Source: Limisoma sp963590405 (GTDB taxonomy: Bacteria; Bacteroidota; Bacteroidia; Bacteroidales; Muribaculaceae). Taken from it: DNA of 35,949 nt. Shown here in pieces: positions 8,183 through 16,104 of the stretch. The notes beneath the pieces were generated by a model, which worked only from the letters and a program-made list of their open reading frames with translations, made no database searches and was not told the origin of the DNA. Each line of letters starts with the position of its first letter. Position 1 is the stretch's first letter. The position numbers and the translations under genes were made by a program. The stretch covers positions 1 through 35,949 of the forward strand of contig CAVAPE010000015.1 in NCBI GenBank assembly GCA_963590405.1, written 5' to 3'.

Positions 8183-10042
8183 ATGAGAAAGTACGACTTG
8201 GAAAACCGCAGATTTGTGATTGCCGGACTGATTATCGTCATTTCGCTAATCTACATCGTGCGCTTGTTCATTCTCCAAGTGGCTGACGAAACGTTCAAGA
8301 AAAACGCCGATTCCAACGCCTTTCTGCGCAAGACCATCTACCCCTCGCGCGGCATGATCTACGACCGCAAAGGGCAACTGATTGTGTTCAACCAGCCCGC
8401 CTACGACGTGATGGTCATCCCGAAGGAAGTGCAGAACATCGACTCAGTTGACCTCTGCAACACGTTGCAAATCACGATGGACGACCTTCGCAAGAAGTTT
8501 GCCGACATGCGCGACCCGCGCCACAATCCTGGCTATTCGTCCTACACCCAGCAGGTGCTCATCCGCAACCTCTCCGTTGAGGACTACGGTCGCCTTCAGG
8601 AAAAACTGTACCGCTTCCCCGGCTTCTTCATCCAGAAAAAGACGTTGCGGCAGTACAACCGCACCGCCGGCGCCAACGTGCTCGGCAACATCCGTGAGGT
8701 GAACCAGAACGACATCGACAAAGACCCATACTACAAGCCCGGCGACTACACCGGCGACCTCGGCATCGAGAAAAGTTACGAAACCTATCTCCGGGGGCGC
8801 AAGGGCGAAGAGATACTTATCCGCGACGCGAGCGGACGCATCCAAGGACATTATGAAGACGGAGCGCGCGACATTGCCCCCATCTCTGGCAAAGACCTCA
8901 CCCTCAGCATCGACTACGATCTGCAGGAGTACGGCGAAAAACTGATGCAAGGCAAGATTGGCGCCATCGTAGCCATCGAGCCCCAGACAGGCGAAGTGCT
9001 AGCCCTCGTGTCGAGCCCCGGCTATGACCCGTCGCTGCTCGTGGGTCGCGAGCGTGGCAAGAACTACCGCGACCTCGTGAACAACAAATACAAGCCCCTC
9101 TTCGACCGCGCCATCATGGCAGCCTACCCTCCCGGCTCGCAGTTCAAGCCCACGCAAGGACTGATATTCCTTCAGGAAGGCATCATCAACCTGACCACTA
9201 TGTTTCCGTGCCACCACGGCTACATCAACGGACGGCTGAAAGTGGGATGCCACGGACACGAATCGCCTATCTCGCTGAAGCCAGCCATCCGCACCTCGTG
9301 CAACAGTTACTTCTGCTGGGGCTTCAAGACGATGATTGACCGCCGCTCGAAATACGGCACACCGAGCAAGGCTTTTGAAATCTGGAAAAACTACCTTGTT
9401 GAGATGGGCTTCGGCTACAAACTCGGCATCGACCTGCCGGGCGAGAGCCGCGGATTTATCCCTAACAGCAAGTTCTATAGCAAATTCTACGGCGAAGGAC
9501 ACTGGAGCGCAAACACAGTGATTTCCGTAGCCATTGGTCAGGGCGAAATCCTTGCCACACCGCTGCAGATAGCAAACCTCGCCACCACGATTGCCAACCG
9601 CGGCTGGTACTACACGCCCCACGTTGTCAAGCAGATAAAAGGCGACCGTATGCCTGAGGCCTACACCAAGCGCCACACCGTAAGCATCGACCAGAAATAC
9701 TATCAAGACATTGTTGAAGGTATGCGTATGGCAGTGATTGGCGGCACCTGCCGCCAAGCGCAGTTTGGCGACATCGAAGTGTGCGGAAAGACTGGTACGG
9801 CGCAAAACCCACACGGTCGTGACCACTCCGCCTTCATGGGCTTTGCCCCGATGAACAATCCGAAGATTGCCATCTGCGTCTTCGTCGAGAATGCTGGCTT
9901 CGGCGCTACCTTCGGTGTGCCTATCGGCGGACTGATGATGGAGAAATACCTCACAGGGCAAATCTCACCTCACCGCCAGTACATCGAGGACCGCATGGTT
10001 GAATCCAACACAATCATCTACAGCGGAGTGAAGAAGCATTAA
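8183..10042 (+). CDS. mrdA: Penicillin-binding protein 2 (class B transpeptidase of elongation)
   Basis: PBP2 cross-links new peptidoglycan during cell elongation. It is 619 residues long from ATG 8183, with a short basic start, a single TM anchor (about 11-30), the pedestal domain (YPSRGMIYDRKG, LGNIREVN) and the transpeptidase domain. All three active-site motifs are visible: S319-Q-F-K322, S372-C-N374 and K536-T-G538. Starts further upstream would overlap mreD by about 30 bp and add no domain. It is the last gene of the mre run here; the next gene is a NUDIX hydrolase 23 bp on, not rodA. Confidence 0.96.
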   Translation: MRKYDLENRRFVIAGLIIVISLIYIVRLFILQVADETFKKNADSNAFLRKTIYPSRGMIYDRKGQLIVFNQPAYDVMVIPKEVQNIDSVDLCNTLQITMDDLRKKFADMRDPRHNPGYSSYTQQVLIRNLSVEDYGRLQEKLYRFPGFFIQKKTLRQYNRTAGANVLGNIREVNQNDIDKDPYYKPGDYTGDLGIEKSYETYLRGRKGEEILIRDASGRIQGHYEDGARDIAPISGKDLTLSIDYDLQEYGEKLMQGKIGAIVAIEPQTGEVLALVSSPGYDPSLLVGRERGKNYRDLVNNKYKPLFDRAIMAAYPPGSQFKPTQGLIFLQEGIINLTTMFPCHHGYINGRLKVGCHGHESPISLKPAIRTSCNSYFCWGFKTMIDRRSKYGTPSKAFEIWKNYLVEMGFGYKLGIDLPGESRGFIPNSKFYSKFYGEGHWSANTVISVAIGQGEILATPLQIANLATTIANRGWYYTPHVVKQIKGDRMPEAYTKRHTVSIDQKYYQDIVEGMRMAVIGGTCRQAQFGDIEVCGKTGTAQNPHGRDHSAFMGFAPMNNPKIAICVFVENAGFGATFGVPIGGLMMEKYLTGQISPHRQYIEDRMVESNTIIYSGVKKH

Positions 10043-10065
10043 CCACCTCAAAAAACGAAATTAGT

Positions 10066-10629
10066 ATGCTCAAGACTAACATCAACGAAAGGAAATGGAC
10101 AACCGTAAGCAGCGAATACCTCTTCCAGCGCCCTTGGCTAACGGCACGGCGGGATGTGGTCAGATTGCCCAACGGCAACGAGATTCCAGAGTTCTACGTG
10201 CTTGAATACCCCGACTGGGTAAACATCATAGCAACGACCGCCGATGGCGAGTTTGTGTTTATCCGCCAATACCGCCACGGCATCGACCAGACACGCTACG
10301 AACTCGTGGCAGGTTGCGTCGACCCCGGCGAAGATGCCCTCACGGCAGCGAAGCGCGAACTCTACGAAGAAACAGGCTACGGCAACGGCGAATGGAAAGA
10401 AATTTCCGTGATTTCAGGCAATCCAAGCACCACTAATAACTGGACGCACTGCTTTGTGGCTGAGGGCGTTGTACAGATAAGCACCCAGCATCTCGAAAAA
10501 TCTGAGGACATCTCGGTGCATCTGCTCACCCTTGACGAAGTGCGCTGGCTACTCGACCACGACGAAATCAAGCAATCGCTAATGGTAGCCCCATTGTGGA
10601 AATATTTCGTGGAGAAGAAACTTATTTGA
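10066..10629 (+). CDS. NUDIX hydrolase (ADP-ribose pyrophosphatase-like)
   Basis: A 187-residue NUDIX protein. The Nudix box is complete: G83-x5-E89-x7-R97-E98-L-x-E101-E102-x-G104, with the preceding RYELVAG stretch common in ADP-ribose/nucleotide-sugar pyrophosphatases. Such enzymes cleave a nucleoside diphosphate linked to another group using Mg2+. It lies 23 bp after mrdA and about 90 bp before the AmgK-RapZ gene, with a likely promoter in that second gap, so it is probably the end of the mre transcript. The position beside UDP-MurNAc-producing genes makes a nucleotide sugar a possible substrate, but this is only inference. Confidence 0.9.
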   Translation: MLKTNINERKWTTVSSEYLFQRPWLTARRDVVRLPNGNEIPEFYVLEYPDWVNIIATTADGEFVFIRQYRHGIDQTRYELVAGCVDPGEDALTAAKRELYEETGYGNGEWKEISVISGNPSTTNNWTHCFVAEGVVQISTQHLEKSEDISVHLLTLDEVRWLLDHDEIKQSLMVAPLWKYFVEKKLI

Positions 10630-10640
10630 CGATTTTTTCT

Positions 10641-10648
10641 TAATTTTG
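10641..10648 (+). promoter_or_regulatory. -7 box TAATTTTG before the AmgK-RapZ gene
   Basis: TAATTTTG matches TAnnTTTG, 70 bp before the ATG at 10718 and just after the NUDIX stop. No well-spaced TTG is seen upstream, so the match is only half a promoter. Confidence 0.4.
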
Positions 10649-10717
10649 GGCTACAACAAGCGGAACTGCACTCTTCGCACTTTTGCTTTTCAATAATCTC
10701 ACAAAAACGCAAGAACT

Positions 10718-12151
10718 ATGGCAAACAAAGATATTCTCTCTGACCTTTACAAGCAAGTGACCGGCAAAGAGCCGACCGAAGTGGTGGAATTGCCCTCATC
10801 GGGCTCCAACCGTCGCTATTTCCGCCTCAGCGGAGAGCAGTCGCTGATTGGTGTGCTCGGCACCTGTGTGGAAGAAAACGAGGCATTCCTTTACATGGCG
10901 AAACATTTCGCTGCAAAAAAACTCCCCGTGCCTAAGATTTACGCCCACAGCGACGACATGATGGCATACCTGCAGCAGGACCTCGGCGACACGCTCCTCT
11001 TCAACGCCATAGAGAAAGGCAGAAAGACAACGGTGTTCAGCGACGAGGAAAAGACACTGTTGGCAAAGACCATCCGTCTGCTGCCCGACGTGCAGTTTGC
11101 CGGTGCCGACGGCATGGACTTCTCAAAATGCTACCCGGCTACTGAGTTCAACGCCCGCTCAATCATGTGGGACCTGAACTACTTCAAATACTGCTTCCTC
11201 AAAGCCACAGGGATGGAATTTCAGGAAGACAAACTGGAGGACGACTTCCAGCGCCTCACCGACGTGTTGCTCCGCAGTTCGTCGGCAACGTTCATGTACC
11301 GCGACTTCCAGTCGCGCAACGTGATGATTAAGGACGGTGAGCCGTGGTTTATCGACTTCCAGGGCGGACGCAAAGGTCCAGTGTTCTACGACGTGGCATC
11401 CTTCCTCTGGCAAGCCAAAGCCAACCTCCCCGACAGTCTGCGTGGCGAACTCCTTGAGGTGTATATCGATGCCCTGCGCAAATACAAGCCCGTGGATCGC
11501 GAATATTTCTACGCCCAGTTGCGCCATTTCGTGCTGTTCCGCACACTTCAGGTGCTCGGTGCCTACGGCTTCCGCGGTTACTTCGAGAAGAAGCCCCACT
11601 TCATCCAAAGCGTACCGTTTGCCATCGCCAACCTGCGCCATCTGCTCGCCAGCCCCTACCCTGAATACCCATACCTCAGCAAGGTGCTGAAAGAACTTGT
11701 CGGACTTAAGCAATTTACCGACGATTTGCAGAAACACACGCTGACCGTGCGCGTGATGAGTTTTGCCTACAAGAAAGGCATCCCCAACGACCCGTCGGGC
11801 AACGGCGGCGGCTACGTGTTCGACTGCCGCGCCGTCAACAACCCTGGCAAATATGAGCGCTACAAACCGTTTACGGGACTGGACGACCAAGTAATCAAAT
11901 TTCTCGAGGAAGACGGTGAAATACTCGAATTTCTCAACCACGCCTACGCTCTTGTCGATGCCACAGTGAAGCGCTACAAGGAGCGCGGATTCACCAACCT
12001 GATGGTTTGCTTCGGCTGCACAGGCGGTCAGCACCGCTCCGTCTACAGCGCGCAGCACATGGCAGAACACATCAACAAGAAATTCAATGTGAAGGTAGAA
12101 CTGGTGCACCGCGAACAGAACATCGAACAGACATTCAACGCGAAATTCTAA
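10718..12151 (+). CDS. AmgK-type sugar kinase fused to a RapZ C-terminal domain
   Basis: A 477-residue two-domain cytoplasmic protein. Residues about 10-330 are an aminoglycoside-phosphotransferase-fold kinase: SSGSNRRYFRL glycine-rich strand (27-37), catalytic loop YRDFQSRNVM with Asp196 and Asn201, and metal-binding DFQ with Asp213. This matches AmgK, which phosphorylates MurNAc/GlcNAc at the anomeric carbon. Residues about 343-467 match the C-terminal domain of RapZ: SFAYKKGIP, FDCRAVNNP, FTGLDD, CFGCTGGQHRSV and VHRE. In E. coli that domain binds glucosamine-6-phosphate. The gene is followed after 10 bp by a MurU-like gene, which supports a role in MurNAc salvage. The domain joint is seamless and in frame, so this is a true fusion. 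The ligand-sensing role is inference. Confidence 0.88.
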   Translation: MANKDILSDLYKQVTGKEPTEVVELPSSGSNRRYFRLSGEQSLIGVLGTCVEENEAFLYMAKHFAAKKLPVPKIYAHSDDMMAYLQQDLGDTLLFNAIEKGRKTTVFSDEEKTLLAKTIRLLPDVQFAGADGMDFSKCYPATEFNARSIMWDLNYFKYCFLKATGMEFQEDKLEDDFQRLTDVLLRSSSATFMYRDFQSRNVMIKDGEPWFIDFQGGRKGPVFYDVASFLWQAKANLPDSLRGELLEVYIDALRKYKPVDREYFYAQLRHFVLFRTLQVLGAYGFRGYFEKKPHFIQSVPFAIANLRHLLASPYPEYPYLSKVLKELVGLKQFTDDLQKHTLTVRVMSFAYKKGIPNDPSGNGGGYVFDCRAVNNPGKYERYKPFTGLDDQVIKFLEEDGEILEFLNHAYALVDATVKRYKERGFTNLMVCFGCTGGQHRSVYSAQHMAEHINKKFNVKVELVHREQNIEQTFNAKF

Positions 12152-12161
12152 GCCTACGACA

Positions 12162-12905
12162 ATGAAAGCAATGATTTTCGCAGCAGGTCTTGGCACTCGC
12201 CTCCGCCCACTCACCGACAACTGCCCAAAGGCACTTGTCAAGGTTGCTGGTCGCCCGATGCTTGAGCACGTGATTCGCCATCTGATGGCCTACGGATTTA
12301 CCGACATCGTGGTGAACATCCACCATTTCGGGCAGCAGATTATCGACTTCCTCAACGCCAACAACAATTTCGGCGCGGACATCAAAATCAGCGACGAGCG
12401 CGACGAGTTGCTCGACACTGGCGGCGGCATCCTCAAGGCACGCCATCTGCTCGACGACGGCGAGCCGTTTCTCGTGCACAATGCCGACATCATGACCGAC
12501 CTCAACCTCGCCGATTTCTACAAAAGTCACCTTACCCACAAAGCCGACGCCTCGGTGCTTGTGGCAAGCCGCAAGACCTCGCGCTATTTTGTGTTTTCCG
12601 CCGATCGCCGTCTTCAAGGCTGGGAAAACATCAACACTGGCGAAACGCGCCCAGCGGGTTTCGTTCCTACCGAAGGTCAATTGCAGTTGGCATTTGGCGG
12701 TGTCCACGTGATTTCACCCTCGATTTTCGACACATTGGCGCACTACAGCGAAGAACATAAATTTTCCATCACGCCATTTTACGTAGACTCATGCCAACGG
12801 CTGAAGATTATGGGCTATACCCCCGATGCTGCCTACCAATGGTTTGACATCGGTTCACCCGAGAAACTGGCACAGGCTGAAAGCGCACTCTGCAGCAACC
12901 ACTAA
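12162..12905 (+). CDS. murU: MurU-like nucleotidyltransferase (MurNAc-1-phosphate uridylyltransferase)
   Basis: A 247-residue sugar-1-phosphate nucleotidyltransferase. The N-terminus MKAMIFAAGLGTRLRPLTDNCPKAL holds the GxGTRLRP...PKA nucleotide-binding signature, and HNADIMTDL carries the metal-binding aspartate. The small size, with no left-handed beta-helix acyltransferase domain, fits MurU rather than GlmU. In Pseudomonas MurU turns MurNAc-1-phosphate into UDP-MurNAc, the step right after AmgK, and here it lies 10 bp after the AmgK-like gene. A mannose-1-phosphate guanylyltransferase role is possible on sequence alone, but the neighbour favours MurU. Confidence 0.85.
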   Translation: MKAMIFAAGLGTRLRPLTDNCPKALVKVAGRPMLEHVIRHLMAYGFTDIVVNIHHFGQQIIDFLNANNNFGADIKISDERDELLDTGGGILKARHLLDDGEPFLVHNADIMTDLNLADFYKSHLTHKADASVLVASRKTSRYFVFSADRRLQGWENINTGETRPAGFVPTEGQLQLAFGGVHVISPSIFDTLAHYSEEHKFSITPFYVDSCQRLKIMGYTPDAAYQWFDIGSPEKLAQAESALCSNH

Positions 12906-12994
12906 CCTACTTAAAATTTACAACTTTTCAAGGCGTTTTAACATCACTTATTCACCCAAAAGAAAAATACACTTAATTTTTATCGATAAAATAC

Positions 12995-13025
12995 TTGTAT
13001 TTGCGTATAAGTCATATTATATTTG
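12995..13025 (+). promoter_or_regulatory. Promoter TTG-N20-TATATTTG for the beta-barrel pair
   Basis: TTG at 12995-12997 and TATATTTG at 13018-13025 are 20 bp apart, a near-ideal Bacteroidota promoter. The ATG of the first barrel gene is at 13050. The segment is strongly AT-rich compared with the flanks. Confidence 0.6.
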
Positions 13026-13049
13026 CGCATATATTAATATTTAAATCTA

Positions 13050-13669
13050 ATGAAAAGGTCCATTTTTTTATTTATTGCGATTATCTGCCCAATGTGCATA
13101 ATCGCGCAACAAACTGACAGTCAACCCGTTGACAAAAAAACAATTTGATATCAACACGGGATTCTGTAATCGTCTCAAGATATCAGAAAAACAGGACAAT
13201 GAGAGGATTAAAGACCTTTGTAGACATAGGTTATCAATGGGGAATTGACGACAATGATGACCGTGAAACCTCTTGCTTTTGGCCTTCGTTTGACCTCGAT
13301 AAAATTCAGGCATCAGCATCAATAGGCAAACAATTCAACAACTTTGTGTTTTTTGGTGTAGGTTTAGGATGCGATGTTTTTTTCGGCAACAACAAAGTTC
13401 GCTTTGGAGTGCCCATATACGGAGATTTGAGAATCAACATGCTAAACGACAAGCGGGTGATGCCATTTATCGATTTACGCTTGGGGTACAGTTTCGGGCA
13501 AATCGACGGCGTATACATGTGCGGACAAATCGGTGTGAGATACCGACTAACGCGCCAATATGCCATTTCTTTAGCATACCAGTATGACCTTAGTATAAAT
13601 ACAGTTGGTGACTTTGATAATGACATCGGAGTTAACAATTGCGGATTTAAGATTGGATTTGAATTTTAA
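13050..13669 (+). pseudogene. Frameshifted small outer-membrane beta-barrel protein
   Basis: The ATG at 13050 opens a clear signal peptide (MKRSIFLFIAIICPMCIIAQQ) that runs on to PVDKKTI and stops at TGA 13146-13148. The body of the protein continues in another frame to TAA 13667-13669. The shift lies at an A7 run (13134-13140): adding one A would join PVDKK to NNLISTRDSV and give a single reading frame of about 206 residues. The body resembles the next gene: TMRGLKTF versus TMRGYRAF, GVPIYGDLR versus EVPVFVDLH, and both end in GFEF. It ends with phenylalanine, as outer-membrane barrels do. It may be truly inactive, switch on and off by slippage, or reflect a sequencing error in the homopolymer. 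A TTG at 13145 could start the body but would give no signal peptide. Confidence 0.75.
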
Positions 13670-13680
13670 TGGTAAGAATA

Positions 13681-14217
13681 ATGAAACGATTGATAATATG
13701 CGCAATGCTTATGATTTTTTCATTGGCAGGATTTGCGCAAGATAATAAGACAGACGATATTAAATCGATTTTAAGCAAATACACAATGCGCGGTTATCGT
13801 GCTTTCTACGAATTGGGATACGGCACTGCAGTATACCCGTCGGAAGACAAAGCGGGGGAACTGTTTGAAATAGGCACATCTCAAGGATTTCAGTTCAACA
13901 ACTCATTCTATTTGGGTGGCGGATTCAGTTTCAACAATTATTTCTGCAACGGCACCACCTACCTGGAAGTCCCTGTATTTGTGGATTTGCATTGGAACAT
14001 TATCAACAAGAAGATTACTCCATATATCAATCCACGGATTGGATATGGCATCGGAGTAATAAAGGGAGGCTTCATAAAAGCGACCGTCGGCGTGCGAGTC
14101 GGTCTGAAGAACCGCCATGCCTTTAATGTCGGTCTATCCTATAGTTCGCAATTTGACAACGAGGACGATTATAAAGACCAATCAAATATCGGAATAACCG
14201 TAGGATTTGAATTCTAA
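13681..14217 (+). CDS. Small outer-membrane beta-barrel protein (intact paralogue)
   Basis: A 178-residue exported protein. From ATG 13681 the signal peptide is MKRLIICAMLMIFSLAGFAQ, cut after Ala-Gln or nearby. The rest alternates hydrophobic and polar residues with many aromatic and glycine residues and ends VGFEF, as expected for an 8-strand-type barrel in the outer membrane. An ATG at 13669 overlapping the previous stop would add four residues before the signal peptide and is less likely. It is a diverged paralogue of the broken gene just upstream and probably shares its transcript. A strong terminator follows. No enzyme motif is seen and the role is unknown. Confidence 0.75.
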   Translation: MKRLIICAMLMIFSLAGFAQDNKTDDIKSILSKYTMRGYRAFYELGYGTAVYPSEDKAGELFEIGTSQGFQFNNSFYLGGGFSFNNYFCNGTTYLEVPVFVDLHWNIINKKITPYINPRIGYGIGVIKGGFIKATVGVRVGLKNRHAFNVGLSYSSQFDNEDDYKDQSNIGITVGFEF

Positions 14218-14251
14218 AACTTGGATCCTCGGCGATAGCATAACGCAAAGC

Positions 14252-14288
14252 AAAGTCGGCAACCTTCAAAGCGTTGCCGACTTTTTTT
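14252..14288 (+). terminator. Strong intrinsic terminator after the barrel pair
   Basis: AAAGTCGGCAAC (14252-14263) pairs perfectly with GTTGCCGACTTT (14273-14284), followed by a T7 run (14282-14288). Confidence 0.9.
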
Positions 14289-14309
14289 AGGCAGATATGC
14301 AATGATGTG

Positions 14310-14339
14310 TTGTTTATTAGCAAAATTACTCTAACTTTG
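14310..14339 (+). promoter_or_regulatory. Promoter TTG-N19-TAACTTTG
   Basis: TTG at 14310-14312, a 19-bp spacer and TAACTTTG at 14332-14339 give a textbook Bacteroidota promoter. It lies 27 bp before the ATG at 14367, which also rules out the upstream start at 14274. Confidence 0.75.
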
Positions 14340-14366
14340 CAGACACACTCAAAAAACCTAACCAAT

Positions 14367-14750
14367 ATGGCAAAAGAAAAATTTTCTTTGGAATTCGACA
14401 TGCGCAAAACACCCGTAGCGATGCTGTGGTCATACATCTCTACGGCCTACGGTCTTAAAGAATGGTTTGCCGACGATGTGCGCCAGGTTGGCAAAGAGAT
14501 GGTGCTCAACTGGAACGGCGTGGAGCAGACCGTAACGATTACCGCCATACGCACCGACCGCTTTGTGCGTTTCCACTGGAAGGACGAGCCCGACAAATCG
14601 TACTTCGAACTGAAAATCACCCAGTCGGAACTAACCGACGGCACCACCGTTGTGGTGACTGACTTTGCCGAGCCCGACGAAGTGGACGAAGCAAAGGACC
14701 TTTGGATTTACCAGATGGAAAACCTGCAACGGCAACTCGGCTGCATCTAA
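14367..14750 (+). CDS. START-like domain protein (AHSA1/SRPBCC fold)
   Basis: A 127-residue cytoplasmic protein of the START-like group that is widespread in Bacteroidota. MAKEKFSLEFDM, followed by LWSYISTAYGLKEWFADDV and then a beta-rich stretch with VRFHWKDEP, fits the helix-grip fold of AHSA1/SRPBCC proteins, which have a cavity for a hydrophobic ligand or bind a partner. The start at 14367 is set by the promoter just upstream. It is a single-gene unit between two terminators. The molecular role is not established. Confidence 0.85.
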   Translation: MAKEKFSLEFDMRKTPVAMLWSYISTAYGLKEWFADDVRQVGKEMVLNWNGVEQTVTITAIRTDRFVRFHWKDEPDKSYFELKITQSELTDGTTVVVTDFAEPDEVDEAKDLWIYQMENLQRQLGCI

Positions 14751-14787
14751 CATTCCGCATTCTTTTTTTCAAGACACGACATAAAAA

Positions 14788-14822
14788 GGGCTGACCCACG
14801 AGGGAATCAGCCCAATTTTTTT
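14788..14822. terminator. Bidirectional terminator between convergent genes
   Basis: GGGCTGA (14788-14794) and TCAGCCC (14807-14813) form a stem with a run of A before it and a run of T after it (14816-14822), so it can end transcription from both the START-like gene and the leftward esterase. Confidence 0.8.
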
Positions 14823-14883
14823 GCTTGTCCGCTTGAGAGAGAGCGTTAGCGGAAAGCAGTATTGAAAGAACCTAACATTTAGT

Positions 14884-16056
14884 TTACTTGAACAATTGCG
14901 GGATAAACTCAAGAGAGTACTGACGCCAGTTGCTCCAGAGGTGACCGCGAGTGCTCTCGTGGTAGACGTACTTCAAGCCAACCTTGTTCATGCGCTCCTT
15001 GAGAGCCTTGTTTGCATCGTAGAGGAAGTCTTCGTTACCGATGGCAATCCAGTAGAGTTTTGTGCCAGCCTTAGCCTGAGCAGCGAGTTTAGCGTCGAGG
15101 TTTGCATAGGCAGGGATTTCCTCCATCTTGATGCCAGTGAAGTTAACGCCTGCAGAGTAGAGACCAACATAGTCGAACAAGTCAGGATAGTTGGCAGAAA
15201 TCATCAAAGTGTGCATACCACCCATCGAAAGACCTGCGATAGCGCGGTGAGCCTTGTCGGCGATAGTGTTGAAAGTAGCGTCAACATAGTTTACGATTTC
15301 TGGGAATGCTGTTTCGAAAGAACCGTCCTTGTAGTGAGGCAAGAAGTTTGTCATCACTGGTTTGTAGTCGAGGTTCTCGTAAGTTTCGCCAGCAGCGGCC
15401 TGCTTACCGAAGTTACCGTTAGGCATTACAACGATCATTGGTTTGCACTTGCCTTCAGCGATGAGGTTGTCCATGATGCGAGCGATGTTGCCAAGTTCAA
15501 CCCAAGCGTTCTCGTCGCCACCACTACCGTGGAGAAGGTAGAATACAGGGAATTTCTCGTCGGTCTTGCCGTATGTAGGAGGCAAATAGATGTTCATGCG
15601 GCGGTCAGCATTTACAGCGTTTGAGTGGTACCAAACCGAGCGAACCTGTCCGTGAGCCACATCGTGAACCTGATAGTAGTCAGCGCAGCCGTTGCCCACA
15701 TAGAAGATGCTGAACACGTTGCCCACGTCTCTGCGAGTGAATGGGTTAACTGGGTCGAGGCCAGTCACGCCGTCAATCTCAAAACGATAGGTGTACATCT
15801 CCGATGGAAGTTGCGGGCTGGTGTAGGTCCACACGCCGTCTTTGCCTTTTTTCATTTCGCCTGTACCCTTGTTTGCTTCCCAGTCGGCGAGCACCTTGAC
15901 GGTCTTAGCCTTAGGAGCCTGAAGGCGGAAAGTTACAGAGTGGTCAGCGTTCACCTCTGGTGAAACGAGTTTACCTTCGCGGAAGGAAACGTTTTGCTGT
16001 GCGTTCACGCTCATTGCTGCAACGAGCACGAACAGGGATGAGATTAATTTTTTCAT
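14884..16056 (-). CDS. Secreted CE1-type esterase with N-terminal immunoglobulin-like (E-set) domain
   Basis: A 390-residue exported esterase. A signal peptide (MKKLISSLFVLVAAMSVNAQ) is followed by an E-set domain like the glycogen-branching/CBM48 fold (about 22-120, VTFRLQAPKAKTVKVLADW), then an esterase-D/feruloyl-esterase domain (about 140-390). The triad is visible: Ser277 in AGLSMGG, the acid in GNEDFLYD (Asp343) and His372 in RGHLWSNWR. Carbohydrate esterase family 1 members remove acetyl or feruloyl groups from plant polysaccharides. It lies 48 bp after the receptor gene on the same strand, with no terminator between. Acetyl versus feruloyl specificity cannot be told here. Confidence 0.88.
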   Translation of the reverse strand: MKKLISSLFVLVAAMSVNAQQNVSFREGKLVSPEVNADHSVTFRLQAPKAKTVKVLADWEANKGTGEMKKGKDGVWTYTSPQLPSEMYTYRFEIDGVTGLDPVNPFTRRDVGNVFSIFYVGNGCADYYQVHDVAHGQVRSVWYHSNAVNADRRMNIYLPPTYGKTDEKFPVFYLLHGSGGDENAWVELGNIARIMDNLIAEGKCKPMIVVMPNGNFGKQAAAGETYENLDYKPVMTNFLPHYKDGSFETAFPEIVNYVDATFNTIADKAHRAIAGLSMGGMHTLMISANYPDLFDYVGLYSAGVNFTGIKMEEIPAYANLDAKLAAQAKAGTKLYWIAIGNEDFLYDANKALKERMNKVGLKYVYHESTRGHLWSNWRQYSLEFIPQLFK

Positions 16057-16104
16057 TTTTTGTTACGAAAAAGTGGTTTTTGTAGATTATGTCTATTAAT
16101 TATG

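Noticed and set aside
8999..9961. Leftward 320-codon open frame opposite PBP2
   Set aside because: Antisense to the conserved transpeptidase domain; no start signal or family motif.
11159..12241. Leftward 360-codon open frame opposite the kinase-RapZ gene
   Set aside because: Shadow of a clearly real gene; valine/histidine-rich composition without motifs.
12906..13049. Small coding gene between murU and the barrel pair
   Set aside because: Stops in all useful frames; the segment is best explained as an AT-rich promoter region.
13145..13669. Independent gene starting at TTG 13145
   Set aside because: It would lack the signal peptide that its paralogue has, while a perfect signal peptide lies just upstream in another frame; a one-base shift explains both.
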